A stretch of DNA of 64,000 nucleotides from Domibacillus tundrae (GTDB lineage Bacteria; Bacillota; Bacilli; Bacillales; Domibacillaceae): contig NZ_LAJA01000014.1 of NCBI RefSeq assembly GCF_000970675.1, positions 124,001 to 188,000 of the forward strand, read 5' to 3'. The notes beneath the pieces were generated by a model that was not told the origin of the DNA, did not search any database, and saw nothing but the letters and a program-made list of their open reading frames with translations. Positions within the stretch are counted from its first letter, which is position 1, and every line of letters begins with the position of its first letter. Of the stretch, positions 8,617 through 16,640 are shown in pieces. The translations under genes and the position numbers were made by a program.

Positions 8617-8979
8617 ATGGTAACCATGAAAGCAGAAGCACAAGGGAAAGTTCTTATCATCCGACTGACAGGGGAGCTTGATCATTATTATTCCGAGCAG
8701 GTAAAGGAATTTACAGAACAACAAATAGACGCGAATCAATCGCAGCACCTGATTTGGAACTTGTCGGGCCTTCCTTTCATGGATAGTTCGGGTCTCGGTG
8801 TTATTTTAGGCCGCTACCGGCAAGTAAATGAAATGGGCGGAAGTGTGACAGTCTGCGGGTTAAATACGCAAGTGAAACGGCTGTTTCAGCTTTCAGGATT
8901 GTTTAAAATTATGTATGTGGATCAAACTGAACAAGAAGCACTGGATCGATTGGGGGAATCGTCATGCAAAACGCTATGA
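8617..8979 (+). CDS. spoIIAA: Anti-sigma F factor antagonist
   Basis: 120 residues, STAS domain. Unphosphorylated SpoIIAA binds SpoIIAB and frees sigma F in the forespore. The phosphoacceptor serine lies in FMDSSGLGVILGRY, nearly invariant in this family. The ATG at 8617 follows AAAGGAGGA. The in-frame ATG at 8584 lies in the promoter zone and would add residues foreign to the family. It is the first gene of the tricistronic operon, as dacF is missing upstream, and overlaps spoIIAB by 16 nt. Confidence 0.95.
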   Translation: MVTMKAEAQGKVLIIRLTGELDHYYSEQVKEFTEQQIDANQSQHLIWNLSGLPFMDSSGLGVILGRYRQVNEMGGSVTVCGLNTQVKRLFQLSGLFKIMYVDQTEQEALDRLGESSCKTL

Positions 8980-9404
8980 ACGTATCGTTTAATGCACTTG
9001 GCGAAAATGAAGCGTTTTCGCGTGTAGCGGTTGCGTCTTTTGCGGCAAAACTCAATCCGACAGTGGATGATTTAGCTGAATTAAAAACAGCTGTTTCAGA
9101 AGCTGTGACCAATGCAATTATTCATGGGTACGACAGCAACCCGGCTGGAATTGTTTATATTAGTGCAACGATTGAAGACGGGGAAATCGATGTAGTTGTG
9201 CGTGATGAAGGGCAGGGAATCGGCAATATCGAGCAAGCGAAAGAACCCCTCTTTACGACAAGGCCTGAAATGGAAAGAGCTGGTATGGGCTTTACGATTA
9301 TGGAACACTTTACAGACCGGCTGGAAATCGAATCAAGTACCTCCTCCGGAACAGTCGTCCGGTTCAAAAAACGACTGGCTGGAAAGCGTGTTAACTGTGT
9401 TTAA
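8964..9404 (+). CDS. spoIIAB: Anti-sigma F factor, serine kinase
   Basis: 146 residues, GHKL ATPase fold. It binds and inhibits sigma F and phosphorylates SpoIIAA. The N box (EAVTNAIIHGY), G1 box (RDEGQGI) and G2 box (GMGF) are all present in order. The start lies inside the spoIIAA end, GGGGAAT upstream, giving the tight translational coupling expected for partners made in fixed ratio. Confidence 0.95.
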   Translation: MQNAMNVSFNALGENEAFSRVAVASFAAKLNPTVDDLAELKTAVSEAVTNAIIHGYDSNPAGIVYISATIEDGEIDVVVRDEGQGIGNIEQAKEPLFTTRPEMERAGMGFTIMEHFTDRLEIESSTSSGTVVRFKKRLAGKRVNCV

Positions 9405-9422
9405 AGGACAGGAAGTAATCCG

Positions 9423-10160
9423 ATGAAACAGGCTGTGCAGCTGTCCGATGGTGAAGTGAAAGGGCTGATTGAAAAAAGTCAGGCCGGCGACGTCGAAGCG
9501 CGCAATAAGCTGGTAGAATGGAATACGCGTCTCGTCTGGTCGGTTGTGCATCGATTCTTAAACCGCGGCCATGAATCAGAAGATTTGTTTCAAATTGGCT
9601 GCATCGGCTTAATCAAGTGCATTGATAAGTTTGATCTCTCCTACAACGTGAAGTTCTCAACATACGCAGTTCCGATGATTATTGGCGAGATTCAGCGCTT
9701 TTTGCGTGATGACGGTGAAGTAAAGGTAAGCAGACGCTTAAAAGAAACGGCTGGAAAAATGAGGCGTGAACGAGAAGCGTTTATGGCAGAGACTGGGCGT
9801 CCGCCCACGGTTCAGGAACTAGCCGCGGAACTCGATATTTCGATGGAAGAAGCACTGATGGCGCAGGAATCTTCAAGGCGTCCGGCTTCGATTCATGAAA
9901 CAGTCTATGAAAATGAAGGTGAACCGATCACGCTGCTTGACCAACTTGCAGCGCCAGAAGCAGAGTGGTTTGACTCACTGGTCGTTAAAGAAGCGGTTGA
10001 AAAGCTGCCTGAACGTGACCGGCTTATTGTATTTCTCCGGTTTTTTAAAGACTGTACCCAGGCGGAAACCGCAAACAGGCTGGGCATTTCTCAAGTGCAG
10101 GTATCAAGGCTTGAAAAGCAGATTATCAAAAGTCTGAGGGAGGATATGAATAAAAAATAG
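9423..10160 (+). CDS. sigF: RNA polymerase sigma factor F
   Basis: 245 residues, SigB/F/G family of sigma-70 proteins. It is the first forespore-specific sigma factor. Region 2 (NRGHESEDLFQIGCIGLIK, FSTYAVPMIIGEIQRFLRDD) and region 4.2 (QAETANRLGISQVQVSRLEK) are clear, with region 3 between them. SigG is very similar, but position after spoIIAB settles it. AGGACAGGAAG precedes the ATG, and spoVAA follows after 39 nt. Confidence 0.95.
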   Translation: MKQAVQLSDGEVKGLIEKSQAGDVEARNKLVEWNTRLVWSVVHRFLNRGHESEDLFQIGCIGLIKCIDKFDLSYNVKFSTYAVPMIIGEIQRFLRDDGEVKVSRRLKETAGKMRREREAFMAETGRPPTVQELAAELDISMEEALMAQESSRRPASIHETVYENEGEPITLLDQLAAPEAEWFDSLVVKEAVEKLPERDRLIVFLRFFKDCTQAETANRLGISQVQVSRLEKQIIKSLREDMNKK

Positions 10161-10199
10161 CAGCCACGGGGAAACTTCGTAAAAAGCGGAGGTGCTGCT

Positions 10200-10796
10200 A
10201 TGGAGCAAATCGTATACATCAGTTTAAAGCGCCATGTTCGCCTTGACGAACGGCGCATTTCTTTTTTTGATGTGGCCGAAGCAGAGGTGGGTGAAGAAGC
10301 GCAGCCGATTTTAGAAAAGCTCGTTATTAAAACGGTTCAGCCATCAGCCGGCAACGTAGTCATCGTAACAGTTCTTGATGTGATTCATGCGTTAAAAACA
10401 GAGTTCCCGGATACACAAGTCGTCATTGCAGGCGAAACTGAATCTATTGTCAGCCTTCAGCCGGCAAATACGCCGGCTTCTTTTTGGAAAATAGCGCTTG
10501 TTTGGATTGTGTTATTTACGGGTGCTGCACTGACAATTATGAATTTTCATGAAGACGTATCGATGCAAAAAGTACATGTGCTAATATATGAAAAAATAAC
10601 GGGTGTAAAAAACGAACAGCCGCTCTTGCTGCAAATCCCCTATTCGATCGGTCTCGGTCTTGGGATGATTTTATTTTTCAACCGGCTTTGGCAAAAGCGG
10701 TTGAATGAAGAGCCGGGTCCGCTTGACTTGGAAATGTTCAAATATGAAGAAGATATTAACGGTTATCTTGCCGCCAATGAAAAGGATCAGCCGTAA
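10200..10796 (+). CDS. spoVAA: Stage V sporulation protein AA
   Basis: 198 residues: a soluble N-terminal half of about 95 residues and two hydrophobic segments (about 96-117 and 147-165). SpoVA proteins form the spore inner-membrane channel for dipicolinic acid. SpoVAA is made in the forespore and its own role is poorly defined. GCGGAGGTG gives a strong ribosome site. It follows sigF directly, as in B. subtilis, and is followed by spoVAB with the TAAAATG junction. Confidence 0.9.
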   Translation: MEQIVYISLKRHVRLDERRISFFDVAEAEVGEEAQPILEKLVIKTVQPSAGNVVIVTVLDVIHALKTEFPDTQVVIAGETESIVSLQPANTPASFWKIALVWIVLFTGAALTIMNFHEDVSMQKVHVLIYEKITGVKNEQPLLLQIPYSIGLGLGMILFFNRLWQKRLNEEPGPLDLEMFKYEEDINGYLAANEKDQP

Positions 10797-10797
10797 A

Positions 10798-11214
10798 ATG
10801 ACCATTGCCATCATCCTTTTTTTAGGTTTATCCGGTGGGTTGGCCACAGGTGCGGGATACGTTGCGTTTATTACAGTTCTTGGGGTTATTCCAAGGCTGA
10901 TGTCGGCGACAAAAACAAAATCATCCATTCAATTGTATGAGCGGTCACTGGTCCTCGGTGTAGTAGCAGGGACACTTTTGCACATTTTTAATGTGCATCT
11001 ACATTGGCCGGCTTTTACCACCGCGTTTATCGGTTTATTTAGCGGATTATTTATCGGTATGGCAGCAGCAGCATTAACAGAGGTATTAAATGTCTTTCCG
11101 ATACTAGCTAGGAGAGCGGGTGTTTATGCCGAGATTAACGTTTTGATGATGGCTGTGGCACTTGGCAAAATGACCGGCTCACTCATTCAATGGATTGTAT
11201 TTTCACCGATGTAA
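10798..11214 (+). CDS. spoVAB: Stage V sporulation protein AB
   Basis: 138 residues with about four membrane helices. The family core GLATGAGYVAFITVLGVIPRL and TEVLNVFPILARR is present. The ATG at 10798, one base after the spoVAA stop and preceded by AAAAGGA, best matches the family N terminus. In-frame starts at 10705 and 10777 would lie within spoVAA. In B. subtilis spoVAC follows, but here the next gene is spoVAF after 14 nt. Confidence 0.9.
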   Translation: MTIAIILFLGLSGGLATGAGYVAFITVLGVIPRLMSATKTKSSIQLYERSLVLGVVAGTLLHIFNVHLHWPAFTTAFIGLFSGLFIGMAAAALTEVLNVFPILARRAGVYAEINVLMMAVALGKMTGSLIQWIVFSPM

Positions 11215-11228
11215 AAGGAGGCATTACA

Positions 11229-12644
11229 ATGATCAGGCCTGAAAAAATTGATGCGTATTTAGCAAAAGAAGCAGGGCTTGGCAAAAGCTTTGATACAGGC
11301 GTAAGGCGGCTTACAGTGGCCGGGGAGCCGCTTCATCTTTATTTTATTAATGGGCTTTGTGATACTCGATTTATCATCGAGATTATCGAATCGCTCTTGT
11401 CACTTGAAAAAAAGCAAAATGAATCGTCCGCCGTTTTGGTCAAGGAGCATCTCGTTCATCAGGCGGTCGAAGAAGTTGATGACTTTTCTAAATTGCCGGT
11501 GGCACTTATGTCTGGACTGATTGTTATTGCGGTGCCGGACGCCTTATTTATAATAGATGTAAGAAGTTACCCGGGCCGGCAGCCGGCAGAACCGGACACG
11601 GAAAAAGTGGTCCGGGGCTCTCGTGATGGATTTGTTGAAAACATTATTGTGAATACGGCTCTTACGAGAAGAAGAATCCGGGACGGCCGGCTCCGGTTTG
11701 AAATGATGAAAGCAGGGAAAATTTCGAAAATGGATGTTGCTGTCGGTTACATGGACGGTGTTGCATCAAAGGATCTGGTTAATAAATTAAAAAAAGAAGT
11801 GGAGTCCATTGGAACAGTTGGTACGCCAATGGCAGACAAAACAATAGAAGAATTCTTAATTAAACAGCACTACAACCCATATCCGCTTGTCCGGTATACA
11901 GAACGCGCGGATATTGCCGCGGCCCATTTGATGGAGGGGCACGTACTTTTATATACGGATACTTCTCCTGCCGTCATGATTATGCCAGCTACTTATTTGC
12001 AGCATATGCAGCATGCAGAAGAGTATCGGCAGCTGCCTGCTGCGGGGACATTCATTCGGCTGCTTCGTTTTACAGGTTTGTGGATGTCACTATTTTTATT
12101 GCCGCTTTGGCTCCTGTTTTCAGAACATCCTGACATGCTTCCACAGGCGCTTTCTTTTATCGGTCCGAATGAAGAAACGAAGATTCCGCTTGCCGCTCAA
12201 CTTTTTATTGCAGATATAGGGATTGAATGGCTCCGCGTTGCCTCAATTCATACCCCTCAGCCGCTTTCAACTGCAATGGGCCTCGTTGCTGCCATTTTGA
12301 TTGGACAGATTGCCATTGATACAGGGCTTTTCGTACCGGAAGTCGTCCTGTACACAGCCATTGCATCTATTGGCACGTTTTCAACGCCGAGCTATGAGCT
12401 GGGGCTGGCGAATAAAATGACGCGTCTTTTTATGCTCGTGGCTGTCGCTTTCTTCGGTCCGGTTGGATTTGTCGTTTCCATGATGCTCGTTTTTTTATAC
12501 CTTGTTCGCCTAAAGCCGTTCGGAGCCCCGTATTTATGGCCGCTTATTCCTTTTGACGCTGCTTCTCTTTGGGCGATTTTGATCAGACGACAGGCACCGG
12601 AACAGACGGGAATCCCGGAAATTAACCGGATGGATTCTCACTGA
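11229..12644 (+). CDS. spoVAF: Stage V sporulation protein AF, GerA-A family
   Basis: 471 residues: a large hydrophilic N-terminal domain (to about 275) and a C-terminal membrane domain with four to five helices. It is homologous to the A subunits of germinant receptors, with FVENIIVNTALTRRRIRD and DGVASKDLVNKLKKEV as typical stretches. SpoVAF is made in the forespore; it is thought to form a channel with its partner that amplifies germination. AAAAGGAGG precedes the ATG. It directly follows spoVAB here, without spoVAC, AD, AEb or AEa. Confidence 0.92.
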   Translation: MIRPEKIDAYLAKEAGLGKSFDTGVRRLTVAGEPLHLYFINGLCDTRFIIEIIESLLSLEKKQNESSAVLVKEHLVHQAVEEVDDFSKLPVALMSGLIVIAVPDALFIIDVRSYPGRQPAEPDTEKVVRGSRDGFVENIIVNTALTRRRIRDGRLRFEMMKAGKISKMDVAVGYMDGVASKDLVNKLKKEVESIGTVGTPMADKTIEEFLIKQHYNPYPLVRYTERADIAAAHLMEGHVLLYTDTSPAVMIMPATYLQHMQHAEEYRQLPAAGTFIRLLRFTGLWMSLFLLPLWLLFSEHPDMLPQALSFIGPNEETKIPLAAQLFIADIGIEWLRVASIHTPQPLSTAMGLVAAILIGQIAIDTGLFVPEVVLYTAIASIGTFSTPSYELGLANKMTRLFMLVAVAFFGPVGFVVSMMLVFLYLVRLKPFGAPYLWPLIPFDAASLWAILIRRQAPEQTGIPEINRMDSH

Positions 12645-12662
12645 CCGGTGATTTTTCATATA

Positions 12663-12691
12663 TTGAGCAGGGGGTGAATGTATGATATAGT
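12663..12691 (+). promoter_or_regulatory. Sigma-A promoter of lysA
   Basis: TTGAGC and TATAGT are 17 bp apart, with an extended TG upstream of the -10. The expected start point is near 12698. A hairpin ATGCCG-GGCAAA-CGGCAT (12704-12721) lies at the 5' end of the leader. Confidence 0.6.
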
Positions 12692-12750
12692 ACTTTTATT
12701 CTCATGCCGGGCAAACGGCATAACGATAATAGAACGGGGCGATTATACAT

Positions 12751-14070
12751 ATGCATAGATATGGAACAGCGGCTGTAAATGACCGCGGACATTTGGAAAT
12801 TGGCGGTGTTGATGTGGTGGAAGCAGCCGCTCAGTTTGGCACGCCGCTTTATTTATATGACGTTGCACTTATTCGCGAGCGTGCGAGAGGATTTAAACGG
12901 ACGTTTGACAAATTGGGTGTAACCGCGCAAGTGGCGTATGCAAGCAAAGCATTTGCATCGGTCGCCATGATGCAGCTGGCGGAGCAGGAAGAGCTTTCTC
13001 TTGATGTTGTTTCAGGAGGTGAATTGTACACGGCCCAAAAAGCGGGCTTTCCGGCAGAGCGTATTCATTTTCATGGAAATAATAAAAGTCGTGAAGAGCT
13101 TGAAATGGCGTTTGATGCGGGCATAGGCTGCATTGTGGTCGACAATTTTCATGAACTGAACATGATCGGGGAGATCAGTGAAGCGCGCAATCAGGTGATG
13201 AACATTTTGCTGCGTATTACACCAGGGATTGAAGCACACACACATGATTATATTTTAACCGGCCAGGAAGATTCAAAATTCGGCTTTGATTTAAATAATG
13301 GCCAAGCGGAAGAAGCGTTAACCATTGCGCTTAAAAAGCCGTTTATTCATGTGCTGGGTCTTCACTGCCATATCGGGTCGCAAATTTTTGAAACGACCGG
13401 TTTTGTCCTTGCTGCCGAGAAAATTATCGGCAAATTGGCAGATTGGCACAATCGACTGTCGTTCGAATCAGAAGTGCTGAATTTGGGCGGCGGTTTTGGC
13501 ATTCGTTACACAGCTGAAGATGATCCGCTTGAACCCGCTGCATACGTTGAAGAAATTATTCGCAAAGTACAAAATGAAACGAAAAAATGCGGGCTCACGA
13601 TGCCGGAAATCTGGATTGAGCCTGGTCGATCTCTTGTTGGCGATGCCGGTATTACCATTTATGAAACGGGATCGGTAAAGGATGTGCCGAATGTGCGCAA
13701 ATATTTGGCTGTTGATGGCGGCATGAGTGATAACATCCGTCCGGCTTTATATGAAGCGAAATACGAAGCAGTACTGGCGAATCGGATGAACGATCCGATT
13801 GAAGAAACTGTTTCGATAGCTGGAAAATGCTGTGAATCTGGAGACATGCTTATTTGGGATTTGCCGCTTCCAAAAGCGGAAACCGGTGATCTGCTTGCTA
13901 TGTTTTGTACTGGAGCATACGGCTATTCAATGGCTAATAATTATAACCGAATTCCACGTCCGCCGGTTGTATTTGCTGAAAAAGGCGAAGTGAAGCTGGT
14001 TATTCGCCGCGAAACATTTGATGATTTAATAAAATTAGACTTGCCGCTTGGGCTGCCGCAAACAAACTGA
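12751..14070 (+). CDS. lysA: Diaminopimelate decarboxylase
   Basis: 439 residues, PLP-dependent fold III. It performs the last lysine step, meso-diaminopimelate to L-lysine and CO2. The PLP lysine is in AYASKAF, phosphate binding in NLGGGFGIRY, with HCHIGSQI and the second-subunit CCESGD motif. The N terminus MHRYGTAAVNDRGHLEIGG aligns with the B. subtilis enzyme. As there, it lies downstream of spoVAF. The gene has its own promoter, so it is probably not confined to the spore. Confidence 0.95.
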   Translation: MHRYGTAAVNDRGHLEIGGVDVVEAAAQFGTPLYLYDVALIRERARGFKRTFDKLGVTAQVAYASKAFASVAMMQLAEQEELSLDVVSGGELYTAQKAGFPAERIHFHGNNKSREELEMAFDAGIGCIVVDNFHELNMIGEISEARNQVMNILLRITPGIEAHTHDYILTGQEDSKFGFDLNNGQAEEALTIALKKPFIHVLGLHCHIGSQIFETTGFVLAAEKIIGKLADWHNRLSFESEVLNLGGGFGIRYTAEDDPLEPAAYVEEIIRKVQNETKKCGLTMPEIWIEPGRSLVGDAGITIYETGSVKDVPNVRKYLAVDGGMSDNIRPALYEAKYEAVLANRMNDPIEETVSIAGKCCESGDMLIWDLPLPKAETGDLLAMFCTGAYGYSMANNYNRIPRPPVVFAEKGEVKLVIRRETFDDLIKLDLPLGLPQTN

Positions 14071-14085
14071 CCGAGGACATGTAAA

Positions 14086-14172
14086 ATGAAAAACAATATT
14101 ATTTTACTTGTTATATTAACAGTGATGGCATTTGGATGGGGACTATATTACTGGATTTTTATTGTAAATTAA
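14086..14172 (+). CDS. Small single-pass membrane protein, 28 residues
   Basis: An ATG ORF of 28 codons beginning MKNNIILLVILTVMAF, almost entirely hydrophobic, with GWGLYYW near the end. CGAGG lies 9 nt before the ATG, and the ORF starts 15 nt after lysA, so it is likely co-transcribed. I do not recognise a family. The good ribosome site and a membrane-helix composition argue for a real gene; its size makes chance possible. Confidence 0.5.
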   Translation: MKNNIILLVILTVMAFGWGLYYWIFIVN

Positions 14173-14266
14173 AGGAATGTTCTTGCGATTGTGCTTCGGA
14201 TTTAGTAAGATAAGAAACGTGGCGATATTAAGCAGGTAAATCCTGCTAATTGAAGAGGGATTTTAT

Positions 14267-14620
14267 ATGCTGATTCGATATAAAAAGGCGTTTAAGAAAA
14301 TTGCGATGGGCTTACTTTCCTATATGCCTCGCGAGAAAGAGCTGCGCACACTGAAAGAAACAATTGAGTGTTACGAATCAGGTGATAACAGACAGTTGTT
14401 TCTTTGGAAAGTGGACGAGGATCTTGTCGGAGTTATTGGTGTCGCCGTCAGCGAAACGAAAGCTGAAATTTTGCATATTGCGGTCAATCCGTCTTTCCGC
14501 GATGAAGGAATTGGAACGGAAATGATTGTGGCTGTGACAAAATTATTTTCGGACCGGACCGTTGCCCCAAATGAGGCAACGAACCGATTTTTCGAAAAAT
14601 GTATGAAAGAAAGCCGGTAA
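14267..14620 (+). CDS. ribT: GNAT-family N-acetyltransferase RibT
   Basis: 117 residues. The sequence closely follows Bacillus RibT (MLIRYKKAFKKIAMGLLSYMP at the N terminus). The acetyl-CoA loop is visible as NPSFRDEGIGTEM. RibT is named for its place at the end of the riboflavin operon, and its acetylation target is not settled. Here ribDEAH are absent, yet ribT remains before the DUF309 gene and scpA, as in B. subtilis. GAAGAGGG precedes the ATG. Confidence 0.85.
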   Translation: MLIRYKKAFKKIAMGLLSYMPREKELRTLKETIECYESGDNRQLFLWKVDEDLVGVIGVAVSETKAEILHIAVNPSFRDEGIGTEMIVAVTKLFSDRTVAPNEATNRFFEKCMKESR

Positions 14621-14654
14621 AGGACGATTACATCGTCATCTTACCGGCTTTTTT
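14610..14654. terminator. Bidirectional terminator between ribT and the DUF309 gene
   Basis: AAAGCCGGTAA pairs with TTACCGGCTTT across a 20-nt loop that also pairs internally (GACGAT / ATCGTC). The stem lies within the 3' ends of both convergent genes and contains the ribT stop. Confidence 0.75.
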
Positions 14655-15143
14655 TAATGCGATCGCCGCTGCACGGGCTTCTAACACGTCAGTGCGGTCA
14701 CGCAGCAAATGTTTATCTGTTAAAAATCGTTCATTCAACTCCGGATGAAAGGTCTTGGCAAAATGCCTGAACTCTTTTTCAAGCCGTTCATCTGTGATGG
14801 GAATAGCAATCGGCTTGAATGGAGCACCGTTTTTCATCTTATCAGCCGCTTGCCGGATGGAGAACAAAAATTGTTCCGGATCAATGCCAAGCTGGATCAG
14901 TGCCTGCTCATTACGGCTAAAGCAGCGCAATGTTTTTTGCGCCATGCGAAGCGCTCCGGCCGTATTTCCACGCCGGTAATGATATAAAAAAACAGCGGAC
15001 TGAATGAAGCCGACCCAAATGGAATCACGGGCGCCGTCTGTTTCCTTCCAATGTTCTTCTAACAGCTCGTGACATTCAAAATAATCACAGTCAATATGAA
15101 AGTGTGCCAAAAAGGCAAGATAAGGCACTGGATACGAATACAT
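14628..15143 (-). CDS. ypuF: DUF309 family protein (YpuF-like)
   Basis: 171 residues, alpha-helical. The DUF309 signature is near the N terminus: HIDCDYFECHELLEEHWK, followed by FIQSAVFLYHYRRGN. The conserved Asp/Glu/His pattern suggests a small helical bundle, with no established biochemical function. It is transcribed opposite to ribT and divergently from scpA. Confidence 0.82.
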   Translation of the reverse strand: MYSYPVPYLAFLAHFHIDCDYFECHELLEEHWKETDGARDSIWVGFIQSAVFLYHYRRGNTAGALRMAQKTLRCFSRNEQALIQLGIDPEQFLFSIRQAADKMKNGAPFKPIAIPITDERLEKEFRHFAKTFHPELNERFLTDKHLLRDRTDVLEARAAAIALKKAGKMTM

Positions 15144-15217
15144 TCATTTTCCCCCAGTCAAGTGGTCGGATTAGTTTTAAGAGTATCATGTTTTGGCCAT
15201 ATTCTCAACTATAAACG

Positions 15218-15246
15218 CTGAAAGAACACGTGAAATAGACTATACT
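15218..15246 (+). promoter_or_regulatory. Candidate sigma-A promoter of scpAB
   Basis: CTGAAA and TATACT are 17 bp apart, ending 40 nt before the scpA start. Confidence 0.5.
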
Positions 15247-15285
15247 TGATGGGATGCTAAAAATGTAATAAGTACAGGAGAGCGA

Positions 15286-16017
15286 ATGATGGAATATAAA
15301 GTGAAAATTGATTCGTTTGAAGGACCGCTTGATTTGCTGCTTCATTTAATTCAGCAGCTTGAAATAGACATATACGATATTCCTGCAGCGGAAATTACGA
15401 ATCAATACTTATCATATGTGAACACGATGCAGCAGCTTGAGCTTGATGTAGCGAGCGAATACCTCGTCATGGCTGCAACATTAATTGCGATGAAAAGCCG
15501 TTCGCTTTTGCCGGATCACTCGTCAGAAGAAGAGGACTATATGGACGAAGAAGATCCGAGAGATGAATTGGCCCGCCGATTAATAGAATATAAAAAATAT
15601 AAAGAAGCAGCTGGCAGGCTGCATGAGTTAGAAGAAGAACGGACAAAGCTTTTTTCAAGGCCGCCTGCAGACCAGCTTTTTTCATCAAACGCAGAAGGAC
15701 CGCTGAATGTGTCGATTTTCGATATGCTTGGTGCATTTCAAAAAATGACACGTCGTAAAAAATTGGCGGTGCCGCCAAAAGCGACCGTCCGGCGGGAAGA
15801 ACTGTCGGTGGAAAAAAGAATGAAGATACTCAAAGAAAAATTATGGGCTTCTAAAGAGCCAATCCGGTTTGATGACTTGTTTGATTCAAATGAACGGAAT
15901 GAACTCGTTGTCAGTTTTCTGGCTATTTTAGAATTAATGAAGCAAAACGAGATTGTGGTCTCGCAAAAAGGGAATTTTGCCGATCTATATGTGACGGCTG
16001 GAGGAAACGAAACATGA
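15286..16017 (+). CDS. scpA: Segregation and condensation protein A
   Basis: 243 residues, the kleisin subunit of the Smc-ScpA-ScpB condensin. The N terminus (KIDSFEGPLDLLLHLIQQLEI) contacts the Smc neck, and the C-terminal winged helix contacts the Smc cap. The acidic stretch near residues 80-95 is usual. Two adjacent ATGs (15286, 15289) follow AGGAGAG; the second matches the family start better, the first is given. It overlaps scpB by ATGA. Confidence 0.94.
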   Translation: MMEYKVKIDSFEGPLDLLLHLIQQLEIDIYDIPAAEITNQYLSYVNTMQQLELDVASEYLVMAATLIAMKSRSLLPDHSSEEEDYMDEEDPRDELARRLIEYKKYKEAAGRLHELEEERTKLFSRPPADQLFSSNAEGPLNVSIFDMLGAFQKMTRRKKLAVPPKATVRREELSVEKRMKILKEKLWASKEPIRFDDLFDSNERNELVVSFLAILELMKQNEIVVSQKGNFADLYVTAGGNET

Positions 16018-16586
16018 AAAATGAAAGCATTATTGAAAGCCTGCTTTTTGCAGCGGGAGACGAAGGACTGACTGCTGGCCAAATGGCGGCTGTTCTTAAT
16101 ATTCAAATAGACGAACTAACAAAGATTCTCCAGTCGATGGCGGACTCACTTATACAGGATGAAGTAAGAGGCATCATGATTACATCATTTGGAGATGAAT
16201 ACCGGATGATGACGAAAAAAGAAAATGCAGCATATATTCAGCAGCTCGCTGAAAAGCCATCACCAAAAACACTGTCCCAAGCCGCTTTAGAAACACTGGC
16301 AATCATTGCGTACAACCAGCCGGTTACACGTATTGAAGTAGAAGATATCCGCGGAGTCAAGACTGACAGGCCGATTGCGACACTGTGCGCGCGCGGACTC
16401 ATTGAAGAAGCGGGCCGTGCAGATGCCCCAGGCCGGCCGATTTTATATGCCACAACGACTGAATTTCTGGATGCCTTTCAGTTGAAAAGCATTACCGATT
16501 TGCCGCCGTTGGAAGAAGGCGACATTCCTATGCCGCAAGAAGCGGATCTGTTTTTCGGCCGATTTGAAGAAGCGCTCGACGAATAG
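16014..16586 (+). CDS. scpB: Segregation and condensation protein B
   Basis: 190 residues with two winged-helix domains, which dimerises and binds the middle of ScpA. Typical segments are ESLLFAAGDEGL at the N terminus and LSQAALETLAIIAYNQPVT followed by IRGVKTD. The start overlaps the scpA stop with CTGGAGGAAA upstream, so the partners are translationally coupled. Confidence 0.94.
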   Translation: MKNESIIESLLFAAGDEGLTAGQMAAVLNIQIDELTKILQSMADSLIQDEVRGIMITSFGDEYRMMTKKENAAYIQQLAEKPSPKTLSQAALETLAIIAYNQPVTRIEVEDIRGVKTDRPIATLCARGLIEEAGRADAPGRPILYATTTEFLDAFQLKSITDLPPLEEGDIPMPQEADLFFGRFEEALDE

Positions 16587-16640
16587 TCATGCTCGTCTTT
16601 CTTTTTTCATATAGTAGTGAAAAAGGAGAGGAGCGGGCCC

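Noticed and set aside
12649-12662. Weak stem TCAC/GTGA after spoVAF as terminator
   Set aside because: The stem is only four base pairs and the T run is short.
14231-14247. Hairpin AGCAGG-TAAAT-CCTGCT before ribT as an FMN or other riboswitch remnant
   Set aside because: It is a single short stem with none of the conserved RFN sequence blocks.
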